A stretch of 64,000 nucleotides of DNA from Diplodia intermedia (GCA_021495925.1 JAKEKT010000061.1:1-64000), one strand, 5' to 3'. Shown: positions 21,213 through 32,689, counted from the stretch's first letter. Numbers and translations: made by a program. Notes: generated by a model not told the origin, from the sequence alone.

Positions 21213-22182
21213 CTAGTTGTCACTGGAATCGGGGAACTCGAACTCGCGGTCGCAAACATGTTCGAGGTAGATCTGCATGGCGTAGTAGACATAGGTGTCG
21301 GCGTTGTGGATGAGCTTAAGTCCTTTCTGTGCCATTTGGGCCTGGAGATCCGCGTTGTTCTTGGCGTTGTAGCAGTTCCACGCGCCGTAGGCAATGTCAG
21401 TGATCTGCACGCCAGTTGCTTCCTTGCCGACCTGCGGATGAAAAATCAGCTTTAGTTCGTACTGGAGGGAAGGATCAGGTACGTACCTTGGGGTAGTGCA
21501 TGAACTCGTGCAGGACGTTTGCGCCTTGGAAAGCGCGGCCGATGTGGTCGGTGTCCATCTTGCTGGGAATGCCGGCACACTTGTTGTCGAGATAGGCTTC
21601 GGCGTTCTGGCGTTCGAAGTACTTGTCGCAGAAGTGCATGCCAGGCTTGCCGTCCTTCTTCTTGTAGTATGCCGTGCCCCTCTTGCCCTCGGGCCGATTG
21701 GGGTCGGGCTTGACGATGGAACAAAACGGGGCGCCCAAGTCGTTGTTGTAGTCGTCGGCATAGACAATGACGTCGCCGAGCACATCGGCACCCTCGTGGT
21801 CGTGGTTTTCTCCGACAAAGTTCTTGAACACCTGCTCGACAATTTCGAAGTAGCCGTCGCCTTCGCCAAACCATGCCTGGATCTTGTCGGCGTGCCTGTC
21901 CTTGCCCATCTTATCGAGCGTCACCTTGGCGATTTCGACTGCGTCCTTCAAGCCCTGCGTAAGCTGTTGCTTCTTGCCCTCATCCGTGATTTGATCGACG
22001 TTGAACAGCTTGCGCTTTTCGATGCCGGTGGACAAGTGGCCGTCATCCAATTGGAACAGACTGCGGGCCTCGAGATGGGTAGTGTTGGTGCAGTTGGTGC
22101 TGGTCGGATAATGGAAGGGAACGGCTTGAGTGAGCTGGAGGAGGGAGAGCCCGCCGAAAACAAGAGACTTGAGGAAAGTCAT
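21213..22182 (-). CDS. Secreted aspzincin-type (M35-like) metalloprotease
   Basis: Two exons, 22182-21487 and 21431-21213, give 304 aa with a 55-nt intron. Residues 1-20 (MTFLKSLVFGGLSLLQLTQA) are a signal peptide. The zinc motif HEFMH lies at 225-229, just before the intron. The third ligand is expected in ITDIAYG (Asp244), corresponding to the GTxDxxYG motif of deuterolysins. A late NADTYVYYA is also typical of the group. A pro-region-like segment precedes the catalytic part (roughly residues 21-110, with a Lys-Arg at about 57). Aspzincins cleave peptide bonds extracellularly at acid to neutral pH. It is divergent from the gene at 22844. Confidence 0.82.
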
Positions 22183-22843
22183 GGCGGAACGAAAGGCAGT
22201 GCTGGTACTGGAACGAGGATGGGTGTGGTAGTCGGATTGTTGAGTATGTCTGAGGTGAGAAGTGCTGGAGTGTGGTGGTTTGAATTGGTTGGCTTGACTG
22301 TGATAGTGGAGGGTATAAGTATTCTATTGAAGATGATGCATACTCTTGACATCCACGCAGTACTCGCCCTCAAGACGGCCTACTCCCGCCGTGTGCATGC
22401 ATTGTTGCTGGTGGTCCGTGGTGCATGCTCGGTTCCTCCGTCCGAATGCAAGAAGCAACAATTGTTTTTACAGCTAACAGTGTTTCGAGAACAGAGCTGA
22501 AGTGGTTTAGGGGGCCAACTGAAGTGATTTGTGGGGACAGCTGAAGTTGGTTTGATGCGGGGACGGAGCCGAGCCGCCGACATGCATACTCTGGGGGACC
22601 CCGAATGGCACGTGCCGGTCGGAGTTGGAAGTTGTAGAGCTGAAATAGACGGGGTGCCTTGTTGGATCCTTCAGTTGTGGTCGGTCGGGGGTGGCTGTGC
22701 AATGACGTCAACCAACTTGGACCCCACTCTCCAGCCGCACCACCCAGGCAGCTGCCACTCTGCCAGCTGCCACACTTAAAACACGCACATGCCCCAGCAT
22801 TCGGGTGCTGATTCTGGCCGCCGACCCCCCGCCTCGCACTACC
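22183..22843. promoter_or_regulatory. Divergent promoter region between the protease and an unknown gene
   Basis: 660 bp between two start codons. It holds three head-to-tail copies of a 22-bp unit with gctgaag cores at 22496-22562. No known operator is assigned. Confidence 0.4.
22496..22562. repeat. Three tandem 22-bp degenerate units
   Basis: Units begin gctgaagtggttt (22496), actgaagtgattt (22518) and gctgaagttggttt (22540). They lie within the divergent promoter. Confidence 0.65.
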
Positions 22844-23974
22844 ATGGCGTCTCACAGTGGCGATGCCCTTCTGTCGCTCACCCTGCTCCAGGGCAACACC
22901 TGGGGCCATGACATGATGCAGCTGAATCGGCGCACCATGCAAGGCCTGAACCTCTTCAAGGTAACAACATTCGACGCCGAGCGCACCCTCACCTTCGCCT
23001 GCACTGCCCTCGATGCGACAACACGGAGGGTCGACCTCGCCGCCGCTCTCCGCGCCGGTCTCTTTCAACTCGTCGACCAGGACACACACGAGCCCATTGC
23101 CTTCCCAACCGAGTCGGCGCCAGTGGGCTGTATAGCCATACCGCCGAAGCAGAGCCCCGGCGATCACCAGCTCCGCGTCGGCCTCGACATCGACACCACA
23201 GCGCAGATCTGGAAGGACCTCCTACAGCCGTCCAAAACGTACACCGTGCGTTTCTCCCCATCTGGCGGCGAAGCATGGTGCTACCACGACAATGAAAAGA
23301 ATCCACTTCCCGTCCATCGCGAAGCCGACGTCCTGCGTTTCACCGTCTACGACGACCCAACCCCTCCCACCCTATCCGCCGTATTCAGCGTCGAGCCCGC
23401 CGTGTGCCACCGCTCCGGCCAGCCCCCCTTCAAATTTGTCGTGAACTTCTCCCTTCCCGCTTCCTCGTCGGCGGGCAACGGCGACGGCGATGACGGAAAC
23501 AACGACGGCAAAACGCCTCTCACGATCAAGATCGCGGGCACCTGGTTCGACGTCCGCCAGCTAAACTGCATCGACCAGCTCGTGCGCTGCGTCGACGCCG
23601 AAACGGGCGAGGAGCCCGAGTTCGATGCGCGCTTCCATTGCGGCCTCGACCCGTCGCCGCCCGGCTTCCCCGCCGACGACATGTTCGTCGAGCTCTGGCC
23701 CGGCGGCCCGCCGTGGCGCTTCGAGTACGCGCTGCGCGACTCGAGCGCCCCCGGACCGCCCGGTGGGCTGGACGACTTGGTGGTCGGGAGGCGGTACTCG
23801 GCCAAGCTGTCGGACCAGGCTGTGGGGTTTGCGTGGAAGTGGGGGAGGAAGGAGGAGCTGTTGAAAGGGACGGAGCAGGAGAAGGCCGAGAGGTGGGAGT
23901 CAGGCCCGAGGGGTGACGGCATCGCCCGCATCAGACAGGTGAACGGGCCGGTTACATTCGATGTGGTTGACTGA
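22844..23974 (+). CDS. Unrecognised cytosolic-type protein
   Basis: An intronless frame of 376 aa from ATG 22844 (MASHSGDALLSLTLLQGNTW). There is no signal peptide or membrane segment. The sequence is well balanced and protein-like, with a beta-rich look (KTYTVRFSPSGGEAWCYHDN, LRFTVYDDPTPPTLSAVFSV, PFKFVVNFSLPAS) and a short acidic low-complexity insert (GNGDGDDGNNDGK). The pattern of alternating strands suggests one or two beta-sandwich domains. I do not recognise a family. Transcribed away from the M35 protease. Confidence 0.75.
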   Translation: MASHSGDALLSLTLLQGNTWGHDMMQLNRRTMQGLNLFKVTTFDAERTLTFACTALDATTRRVDLAAALRAGLFQLVDQDTHEPIAFPTESAPVGCIAIPPKQSPGDHQLRVGLDIDTTAQIWKDLLQPSKTYTVRFSPSGGEAWCYHDNEKNPLPVHREADVLRFTVYDDPTPPTLSAVFSVEPAVCHRSGQPPFKFVVNFSLPASSSAGNGDGDDGNNDGKTPLTIKIAGTWFDVRQLNCIDQLVRCVDAETGEEPEFDARFHCGLDPSPPGFPADDMFVELWPGGPPWRFEYALRDSSAPGPPGGLDDLVVGRRYSAKLSDQAVGFAWKWGRKEELLKGTEQEKAERWESGPRGDGIARIRQVNGPVTFDVVD

Positions 23975-24502
23975 AAGTATTTCTACATAGACCGTTACGG
24001 ATCCTCCACCGTGTGAGGACGAAACAATCAGTTCCTGAATTTCGGCATCTTCTCCGCCATGGTGAATCTGCCTGCCATTCGTCGCCGTCCAGCTTCAGAG
24101 CGCCAACGATGAATTGGCTCACCCCGTCGGCCATCTCCTCCGCGCTCGCGTACGGAAGACGGACTGGCGATACTCGTGGCCTAGGTACGCTTGCAACGCC
24201 AATGTGTCATTTCCCTGGCCACTTGGAAGCTGGCTTCGGGAATGGGTCGGCGCAGGTGTGTACCCGGTGCAACAGACAGCAATCTCCAGGTGAGCGGATG
24301 CGGTGCTACTGCTACCAGCAATCGCTGCCTTCCTCGCCACGCCAGCGAGTGCCCTAGGAGATGACGTGATGCTTTGGTGCTGCTGTGAACTCGTATGTCA
24401 TGTGGATGTGAGGGTGAGGTGCTAACCTGGTCGTGTCGGACACGGCGTAGACGAAGCCGGACATGCCGGTTGCGAGGAGAGCTGGACTTGATCATTCATG
24501 AC
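23975..24502. other. Gene-less stretch
   Basis: About 530 bases between the unknown gene and the coiled-coil candidate. No repeat or coding signal seen. Confidence 0.4.
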
Positions 24503-24888
24503 ATGGACTCCACCCAAGGTGCGCTGTGAATGTGAAGTGCTGGCTGATTCACCGCTTCCTGACAACTTTCGCAGCCGTCATACGCGCCGATCTCGCCGCC
24601 TGCCGCGCCGACATAGTCGGCCTCCAAACCGACATGGGCGACCTTCATGCCGACATGAGCGGCCTCCACGCATGCATGGGCGCCTTCCATGCCGATATGA
24701 GCAGCCTCCAGGACCAATTTAGCCGCCTCGAAGCCGACACGGGCGGCCTTCAAGTTCAAGTCAGCGGCCTCCATGCCGACGTTCGTGCCTTTTCGGACGA
24801 AATGCACCAGCGTTTTGACCGTCAGGAAGCGCTGCTTTGGATTCTAAGATTTTGTCGCGGTCGCTATGACCGTCGGCGTGGCCATTGA
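24503..24888 (+). CDS. Possible small heptad-repeat coiled-coil protein
   Basis: Two exons are proposed, 24503-24518 and 24575-24888, joined across a 56-nt intron (gtgcgc...ttcgcag, with a ctgac-type branch site), giving 109 aa that begin MDSTQAVIRADLAACRADIV. The body repeats a seven-residue pattern, with units such as DLHADMS, GLHACMG, AFHADMS and GLHADVR, placing Leu/Phe and Met/Val at a/d positions for about 11 heptads. It ends in a basic tail (RFCRGRYDRRRGH). There is no signal peptide. It resembles an oligomerising coiled coil without a head domain. No family is recognised, and a chance frame in repeated DNA is possible because the units are also similar at DNA level. Confidence 0.45.
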
Positions 24889-27040
24889 TCGGGAACTCAT
24901 GACGATGTAGGAGCTTCTGGGGGTATCTGTGGAGATATGGGTGGAGCAGGCAGTGCGGGACCGGCGAGCGCAACGGCCGGTGACGCGGAATCCCGAAGCA
25001 GCAGCCGAGGCTGGGAAGCAAAAAACCACGTAGAAAAGCGGGAACTGTTTGAAATTGGTACAGGAAGCAGTTTGTGAATCCCCCCCCCCCCCAACAATTC
25101 CTTTCCTTGAAAAAGAAAGAAGCGCAAAACTCGAAGCCTCGAAAAACACCAGATCCTCCTCCAGCGCCGGGTGCCGGCCAAAGTGTCTATGAGCGCAGGG
25201 CCGAGCGTGCCGTGGTCGGCCGGCGGGTGCGGGCGCTCCTGCGGACCTTGGTGACGGCGGAGTGGTCACGGTCGGTAAGGATGGAACGGCGGGCGCGGGC
25301 GGGAGGTGCGGCTTGGGGCTTTGGTGAGACTAAAGGCGCGCGAAGCACTCCGAGCAAGCTGATGCATCGTTAGAGCGAGAGCGGTTCGTAAGTCTGCGTG
25401 GATTCGAGCGGACGCGCCGAGGCTGATGGGCGATGGGAAATTGAGCAGCTACAGCGTAATTGGTGTAGAGCCGGCGTCCCGCGTGTGGCGAAGCCGGCCC
25501 GGGGGGCGGTGAAGCGGCAATCCCACGGGCAGATGGCAGAGTTTAGGTTTGGCAGGTGCGCCGCCCAACGTCAACCCCAAACGCCAACACGCCAACACCC
25601 ACCCCACTGACTGGTTGTGCATCGCCGCCAACCTGTCCACGTGTCGCTCACCTCTACTGCTCGCGATCTGTCCGTCTCCTCTCCCCACCACCTCGCGGCC
25701 TTTACTCACACGGCGGCAGTACTTATCACGCAACCGCGACCGCAGCCGCACTCTAAGCTCCCGCCACCCACCAGCCGTGTCGCTCATCCGTTGCCCGCGC
25801 TTGGCTTCCAGCGCTCTCCACTTCGGCACACTAGCTCTAACGGCCGCAAAGCTCGACTCGACGCCATCGTGCACCTACAACCGCATCCCGATCTCCCCAC
25901 CCGTCAGCGTCACAGCTCACCTTGACATTCGCAGCAACGGCAAGTGATTCACTCCTCATCCATGCTACTTTTCAACTGTCGAACACCACTCATCAATCAG
26001 ACCAGGTAAATTTCACCCACCAGCACCCCGCATTCGCTGTTGGTGCCGGCAGCGCCAGCCAACTCATCGGCGTCACCCGACCATTACTCCTTAGCCATCT
26101 GTCTCTCATACAACCACCTCACTCGCTGCTGTCATTGTTAGCCTCCACCCTACCCACAATCACTTTTCTCCGCCGCTTCAACACACTCACCCCTTCTTAC
26201 AATCTGTTTGTTCTGCAGCTTCCTGGATCACATCGGCCAGTCTTCGTCCTGGACCACCGCCATCCTGTTCCATACGATCCAAGCAACATGCAACCCCGCA
26301 GTTGCCTCCAGTGTCAAGAACCGGGACGGTCCTACTCGAAGCTTTGACTTCTCCTCATTCTGTCACAGCTTCCACCACACTCCCCTCCAATGAGCTCCTT
26401 GGTATTTGGCTAACAAATCTCAGCAGATTTTCTACCCCTCGAGCTCCTGCGTTCCTGTACTAGTGGGGTAACGACTCCCTTCGGGTGAGCAGCTCCCTTC
26501 AAGGTTGATCTCCCACACAAAAAGGGTAACTTATTTACGCAATCCCGCATGGCTTCTCACAAAGGTGTTGAGTGGTTTCCGTCAGGGGCTCTCATACCGG
26601 ACCATGCTCTCCGAGTCTCTCGGGTTTCGGCTTTCTGGCTTTGCATCCAGACTGCTTCGATGGTTGCAGCAAGGTTCCAACAAAGGTGCAGCTCGTTCTG
26701 CCTAAGACCAAGCCTCGTTGCCGAGATCGTTCCTGACCATGACTCGCTCTGGTTGATGTGGTAATGTCGCAGTCCAGTACGCGTAGAGTGAAGGCTCCAT
26801 GCCGTCCCCGCAGAGGCGCTCATGCCAGATCCTTGTTTCCCGATCCGTCGGTTTCGGCTTTCTGCGCTGGCCACCAGATTGCTTTGCTTTGGCCACCACC
26901 ACCCCGAGTTTGGTCGGGATGAGCCGAGAGATACGGGCGCCACTCATCATCGATCTACTCTGACTTTGAAAAGGTCATTAAACTATCAAACGGTCTGAGT
27001 CAGCCATTAATGAACTCTGCTCTGATGTGGTACCTGCATC
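24889..27040. other. Long gene-less stretch with diverged duplications
   Basis: About 2.1 kb with only short frames. A C-run lies at about 25080-25092. Two diverged copies of a segment containing gtttcggctttctg are found near 26617-26675 and 26843-26903. The stretch may be an old, decayed element or a non-coding transcript; nothing specific is recognised. Confidence 0.45.
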
Positions 27041-27448
27041 GCAAGACTGAGGAGTCTGAAACACCAACGGTTTGGGCATTCCGCAAATGCATCCGAGCCT
27101 GATATCGCGTCCTTAACGATCATCGCAAGACTTGCAGGTCTATAACCACGGCTTGGGCAGTCGTCAATTGCATCCGGTCATGATCGCGTCCTTAAACATC
27201 AACAGACTTGAAGGTCTCAAACCCGGAATGGGTAGACGTCAACTGCATCCCGTTGTGATCGCACCGATATTCATCACTGTTAAAGACTTGCAGGTCTAAA
27301 ACCCGGCTTGGACATACCGTAATATGACCAACGGCTTGGGCAGCCGTCAATTGCATCCCGTCATGATCGTACCGTTATTCATCACTCTCAAAGACTTGCA
27401 GGTCTCAAACCCGGCTTGGGCGGTCGTCAATCGCATCCAGACTGTGGG
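27041..27448. repeat. Degenerate tandem array, about 78-bp unit, five copies
   Basis: Copies begin near 27041, 27125, 27203, 27282 and 27389. Each has gacttgcaggtct-like, then cccggcttgggcag-like, then cgtcaattgcatcc-like, then catgatcg-like blocks in the same order. Periods are about 76-80 bp, except the fourth unit, which carries an extra 27 bp from a partial internal duplication. Unit lengths are not multiples of three and no frame stays open across the array, so it is unlikely to be coding. Confidence 0.75.
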
Positions 27449-28536
27449 CTTTGATTCTCCGCCGTTCAAAGGCTTCTCGGCGCCCGGGCCCGCGAACACT
27501 GGAGTTTCAATCCGTGGCATACTAGCTTTCTAGCCTTCGGGTGAAGAACAGTTTGAGCAAAAAGACGGCACCGGTCTCCTAGCCTCCGGGCGACGAGCGG
27601 TAAGCCGAAAAGTCCCTTATCTCGATCTGCTCGACTGTGAGGCCAGGCTCTCACGCGTGACCGCGACCCAAGGTATTCGTACCCGTCCTAGTCTTGGTGA
27701 CTCAGCGGCGTAAAAGGGTTATAATGGCGCGCCTGAACCCCCGAATCAGCGAGTATGATCTGTCTTGGGTCTACGCGGTCGTAGCGATGCTCTTCCGGTA
27801 GGCCCAAACCGGTTTTTTCCACCCTTCGGGGTTTTTTTATCCGGTGAGCTATTGGGTTGAGGAGTGAAATCCAATCATCCCCGGTACGCTCCGTCGGACC
27901 ACTTGATTTACGCAGGTGCCCGAGGGAGTGTGGCACGTCCCTCACCACTCTCGGCATGGGATGTTATAAGAAACGGGCTTGCTTGGCGGTCTCCGGGCTT
28001 GAGAACAACCATAAGGAGTATGATTCTATATTTGAGGCGGATAGGAAGAACCCGAGCGATATGGACGCCATCTTACCGCTGGGGTGCGGCGATGGGAATC
28101 CGGCTCACGCTACTTCTGTCGACGGCAAGACAGTCTTCATCCTAAAAATGCACCTCGATCTTTGGCTGGTTGTTCGAAATTCCAACCATAGAGCTCCCCC
28201 TATAGCTTAACCCAATGAGCGTCAAGGTGGATGCAGCAAAAAAGGAGGCACATTGTTGCCCGCGGGGCTTTGGGGTAGGTGTAGAGTGTGCCGAAGGACA
28301 TGGTGGTGGTGGTGGTTGGTTGGGTACGGGCAGACTGATTGGTTTGGTTGGAGGGATGTGCTGGGGGGGAGGGGGAATCGGGGATGGAGGGTGCAGGCAC
28401 ATACGCTTGATGCGATGCCGTTTTGTGGCTGCTCGGCGGGGGGGGCTGCAGGGCTCGGTGTTGCGGCGTCGAGCCGTGCGATAGCAGCGGCATACTAGGA
28501 TTGTGGGTGGGGCGGACGGGGCTGGATCGCCGGAAT
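27449..28536. other. Gene-less stretch with a second short duplication
   Basis: A 49-bp period pair begins with ctagccttcggg at 27530 and ctagcctccggg at 27579. A short frame at 27956-28210 (MGCYKKRACLAVSGLENNHK and onward, about 84 aa) is open but has no family character. The rest holds G/T-rich low complexity near 28290-28380. Confidence 0.4.
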
Positions 28537-28576
28537 GCGGGGGTGGATGGGGTGGATGGGGTGGACGGGGTGGAGT
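28537..28576. repeat. 9-bp G-rich minisatellite
   Basis: About four units of ggggtggat-type sequence occur head to tail on the + strand. The G-runs could form a quadruplex. Confidence 0.7.
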
Positions 28577-29156
28577 AGACGGGCGAAGGTGGAGCTCCGC
28601 CCAGGGGTCCGCTTGTCCACCACACCCAGCCGATCACCACGCAAGACATTCTGTATCTGGCTCGCACTTCCTGGAAAGTGTGCACCCGCGCTCTGGCTAT
28701 TACGAGAGATTAATCTTCCCCGCTCGAGGTTTGACGTCGGGGGTGACGTGGCTCCGTCTTGCCTGCCTATCTGGACGCGCGACGGTCTTGGGGTTGTCAG
28801 TGGAATCTCTTGCCTCTCTTGGCAGGTTGCAATGCAATGCAAAGGGCTGAGCACGACTGGGTCCAGGATTGCTGTATCGCCACAAGTGATGAGCCAGGGT
28901 TTTGTTCATGCTGCCGTTTTTCCGCTCATCGGCATCTGTTGTGTTTGAACGGGAAGTATCTTACCGCGTTGACAACTGTGGCAGTCTCTGTCCTGACCCT
29001 TCCAGAGCGCTCACTCACTCTCTTCTTGAATCTTTCAAGTTCCAAGTACTACGTTGGTCATGGTGTCACGATGAATTCCTTCTCAGAGTAAGACTTCATA
29101 ATGCTCAAGGCGGAGAAAATCAATTTGAAAGCATAGCCAACTAATACTCAAACCAC
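28577..29156. other. Gene-less stretch
   Basis: About 580 bases before the 3' end of the oxygenase gene. No convincing feature. Confidence 0.4.
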
Positions 29157-30468
29157 TCAAACAGCCATACCCTCCGGCCTCACTGCCTCCTTCCCCAACG
29201 CCTTGAAACCCTGCGGATCATTATACTCGCCATGAAACGGATCCTCATGCACGCCCTGCCGCCTCGGCCTATCGTTATCAAAATCCAACCGCTTATACCC
29301 ATGCTTCCGCGCATTCAGATACTCCGGCATGGTATACACCACCGGATCCAGCGGGACATCCTTCCCCAACGCCTCAAGCACGGGCGACCCGTCGAACGGC
29401 CTCAACGGCACGTCGTTCACCGGGCGCGAGAAGTAGATGACGCCGACCCGCTTCTTCATCTCCTGGTCGCGCGGCGGCTTCACCACGCGGTGGACGGTCG
29501 CCTTGAAGAGGCCGCCCGTCAGCAGCTCGAGGGCCTCGCCGACGTTGACGACGAGTGCGTGCGGCAGGTATTGCACCCACTTCCACACGTTGGCGTTGTC
29601 GAGGATCTGCAGCGCGGCGATGGGTTGCGAGAAGAGGAAGGTGAAGGTGCCCCAGTCGGTGTGGCCGGCGAGGTAGAGGTCGCGGTAGCGCTGGTTGTCC
29701 TGCTCGGTGCGCGGGTTGTAGATCATCTGCGGGGGGAGAGGTTGTTAGTGGTGGTGAGAGGGGATGCGGAGGCGGTGCGTACGTAGCGGAGGTACTCGGT
29801 GCTTTCTTTGCCGAAGGCGTGAGTGCGCAGGATGGTGTCTTCGGGGACTTCGAGGATCATGGCAACGAGGACGAGGAGCTTCTTGAGCACGTTGTTGCGG
29901 ATGATGTGCATTGTTTCTCGCACCGAGTCCATGTGCGGCTCGAGGATGTCGGGGTGCTTGTGGTTGTTGGGGTCGTGCACGAGGACATTGTAGTGGTCCA
30001 GCTTTGGGAAAGGCGTCAGTCCGTTGTGGCCCTGAAGTGGTGTTCGTCGGACTTACTGTCTTGTGGAAACCGCCTTTGATGCCACGCTCCCCCGATGGCT
30101 TGAACCCGACGTAAAGACCGCTGGCGTCCTCCTCTGGTGAGGCTTCATACGGCTGCTTTTCCTCCGGAGACAGCGTCATGACTGCATGGGCGAGGCTCAT
30201 CTGGGACTCGTAAAGTTCGTCCGAGATTCCATGGTTGGAAATGGTGAGGAAGCCATGTTCGGTCACGGCCTTGAGCAGGTCTTGGGCCAGCTCCTTCCTG
30301 GTGTTGGGGTCGTCATACTTGGCGAAGTCGACGTTGACCAGCTCGATCCAGTCCACTGATGCAAGTATCAGCAAATGCAGAGAAAAAGGTGGGTGGACAC
30401 ATGAGCGCACGTTTTTCCTTGGTCGGTTCTGCGGGGACGAACTTTGGAATAGTAGGAGGAGTGGCCAT
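29157..30468 (-). CDS. 2-oxoglutarate/Fe(II)-dependent oxygenase (isopenicillin-N-synthase-like)
   Basis: Four exons with consistent phases: 30468-30411, 30355-30057, 30001-29783 and 29726-29157, giving 381 aa. The N-terminal domain shows the standard IVDF-like opening (DWIELVNVDFAKYDD) and EHGFLTISNHGISDELYESQ. In the catalytic jelly roll the iron ligands are His214 and Asp216 (GHTDWGTFTFLF) and His271 (ATVHRVVKPP); Arg285 of the following strand is the likely 2-oxoglutarate contact. The family hydroxylates, desaturates or ring-closes small molecules. The start is set by the first-exon splice. It is divergent from an MFS transporter with 460 bp between starts, which suggests that the oxygenase acts on a compound moved by that transporter. 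Substrate unknown. Confidence 0.87.
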
Positions 30469-30928
30469 GCTGAAAGTCGACAGTAGATTTATGGGTGGAA
30501 TCCGGAGTATGGGTAATAATGGATGTTTTGAGTCGTCAGATGAAAGCACTCTGAGCCACGAGCACCACAGTATTAATATTCTTCAACAATGGCGCAATTT
30601 GGAAGACAAGTGGATGGACGGTAGCAGCGATCGCTGGACTGCGTCTACTCCGCACTCCACAGCGGAGTATTGGCCATGTCACCAGGCGAAGCGGAGCTCC
30701 TGCACGTGGCTAGTCAGCAAGGAGTGGGGTGCAACGTTGGGGTGGAGCTCCCGGCGGCTAAAACTGGGATCATGCGCCGGCCTGCATCCAACGATAAACG
30801 TGCGCAGACTAATTGGGGCTCCGATAACCAGAGATAGCCGCTTTGAGTCAAATACTCCACCTCCTCCGCATGCCATCGTTTTCCATTGTCAACGGGATTA
30901 TTCCTCATCGTCTGATTCTCGTGCCAAC
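30469..30928. promoter_or_regulatory. Divergent promoter of oxygenase and MFS transporter, with inverted repeat
   Basis: The region contains tactccgc at 30646-30653 and its exact reverse complement gcggagta at 30662-30669, separated by 8 bp. This places CCG and CGG triplets 10 bp apart, an arrangement used by some Zn2Cys6 regulators in everted orientation. Such a regulator would fit joint control of both genes. Site function is inferred only. Confidence 0.5.
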
Positions 30929-32689
30929 ATGTCGACCTCTCCACAGCGATGGTACCACAAGTGGGCTTGGTATGACCCGAGGGAAACGAAAGAGGAGAGG
31001 CGACTTCTCCTTAAGCAAGACTTTATGATCTTGACCTTCGGATGCCTCACCTTTTTCACAAAGGTACTTGCACATTCTTCCCGCTGCTGTGTCGACTGCA
31101 TCTGACGCTTTTCACAGTTTCTGGACCTCCAAGCTTTCCAAAATGCCTACGTCACCGGGATGAAAGAAGACGTGGGCATGGAAGGGAATGACCTCCAGTA
31201 CACCACCGGCGTCTTCCAAGCCGGATACTGCGCCATGATGATCCCAGCCAACTTCCTGCTCACGCGAGTCTCGTAAGCACTGCACCACCATTTCCGGACG
31301 ACGAAGAATGCTGAACCGCCCCCCTCGCAGCCCAAACATCTTCATCCCCATCTGTGAAGCCATCTGGGGCTGCCTCACCCTCGCCACCGCCTTCGCCGAC
31401 ACCGTCTCGCACGTCTACGCCATCCGCTTCCTCAGCGGCGTCTTCGAAACCGTCGCCTACCCGGGCGTCATCTACTGCATCGGATCGTGGTACAAGCGCT
31501 CCGAGATCTCGCGGCGGCTGTCGCTCTTCTACATCGCCGGCCCGCTCGGCACCATGTTCGCCGGCTACTTCCAGTCCGCGTGCTACACGAACCTCGACGG
31601 CGCGCACGGCATGGCGGGATGGCGGTGGCTGTTCATCGTGTAAGCATTTCCACCCAGTCTCTCCGTCCCTCTCTCTCTCTCTCATCTCTCCCCACCTTGT
31701 GACCCCGTGCTGACGACGCCGCATCGCAGCTGCGGCTGCCTCACCGTCCCCATCGCCGCCTTCGGCGCCCTCGTCTTCCCCGCGCGCCCCGACTCGCCCA
31801 CGCCGAGCCGGTGGCTCAACGCGTCCGAGGTCGCCCTCGCGCGCGCGCGTCTCGCCGGCGACGGCAACGAGGCGCCGCGGGTAAAACTGACAAAAGGCGT
31901 TGTCGTCGGCGTCTTCAGGTCGTGGCACTGGTACAGCTTCGTGCTGCTGTACGTCGTGTTCAACCAGGCCATGATCACGAACGGACAGCCATTCAGCTTG
32001 TATCTGAAGGCGCATGCGGACGTGTATTCGCCGAGCGAGATCAACAACATACCGACGGGGCAGAGCGCCGTGTCGATTGTGGCGGCGCTGGGGTTTTGTT
32101 ACTGGGCGGATGCGACGGGCGTGCGGTGGGTGCCGTCGCTGGCTATCTGCGGGTGCATGGTGTTTGGGAGTGTGTGTATGGCGGTGTGGTATATCCCGAT
32201 TGGGTTGAAGTTGTTTGCGTTTTACGTTGCGGGGCTGGGAGGGGCGTTGAATCCGCTGTTTATGAGCTGGGCTTCTGAAGTGGTAAGTGTGCGTGCGATG
32301 TGTGTATGTTGAAACTCGCTGACAAATACATACCTGCAGACTGTGGGCTCGGCGGAAGAGCGGACGGTGGTCGTTGCGAGCATGAATGCTTTTGGACAGG
32401 CGCTTTTAGCAGGCTTGAACATCGTTACCTTCCCGACTCCTGAGGCTCCCAGGTTCAAGGTACGCATTCCACTGCAAGCTTCAGACAGACTTTCAATGAC
32501 ACCCTCTCTCCGCAGTTTGGTTGGTACTGGGTCATGGCAAATAACATTGTCCAAGTTATGGTTGTCATTGGGATTGCGTACCTTCATATCCGTGAGAAGC
32601 GGAGGGATACTCAGGTGTTTGAGGGCATAGAGGTTGACAATGGGGATGGCGTCGAAGGCATTGACGCACCAAGCTTACTTAAGAAGTAG
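30929..32689 (+). CDS. MFS transporter, allantoate permease (Dal5/anion:cation symporter) type
   Basis: Six exons: 30929-31063, 31118-31272, 31331-31639, 31730-32282, 32340-32459 and 32516-32689, with all phases consistent, giving 481 aa. The cytosolic N-terminus (WYHKWAWYDPRETKEERRLL) and helix 1 (LKQDFMILTFGCLTFFTKFL) followed by NAYVTGMKEDVGM are hallmarks of this family. So are AIRFLSGVFETVAYPGVIYC, the RRLSLFYIAGPLGTMFAGYF block, and SWASEVTVGSAEERTVVVAS with FGWYWVMANN near the end. These carriers take up organic anions and nitrogen compounds (allantoate, nicotinate, pantothenate) at the plasma membrane. The substrate here is unknown. It is divergent from a 2OG oxygenase, hinting at import followed by oxidation. 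Confidence 0.88.

Noticed and set aside
25922..26347. 141-codon frame in gene-poor DNA
   Set aside because: Low-complexity Ser/Leu/His composition without a motif; treated as chance.
27956..28210. Short frame starting MGCYKKRACLAVSGLENN
   Set aside because: About 84 codons, no family character, next to degenerate repeats; not enough support for a gene call.
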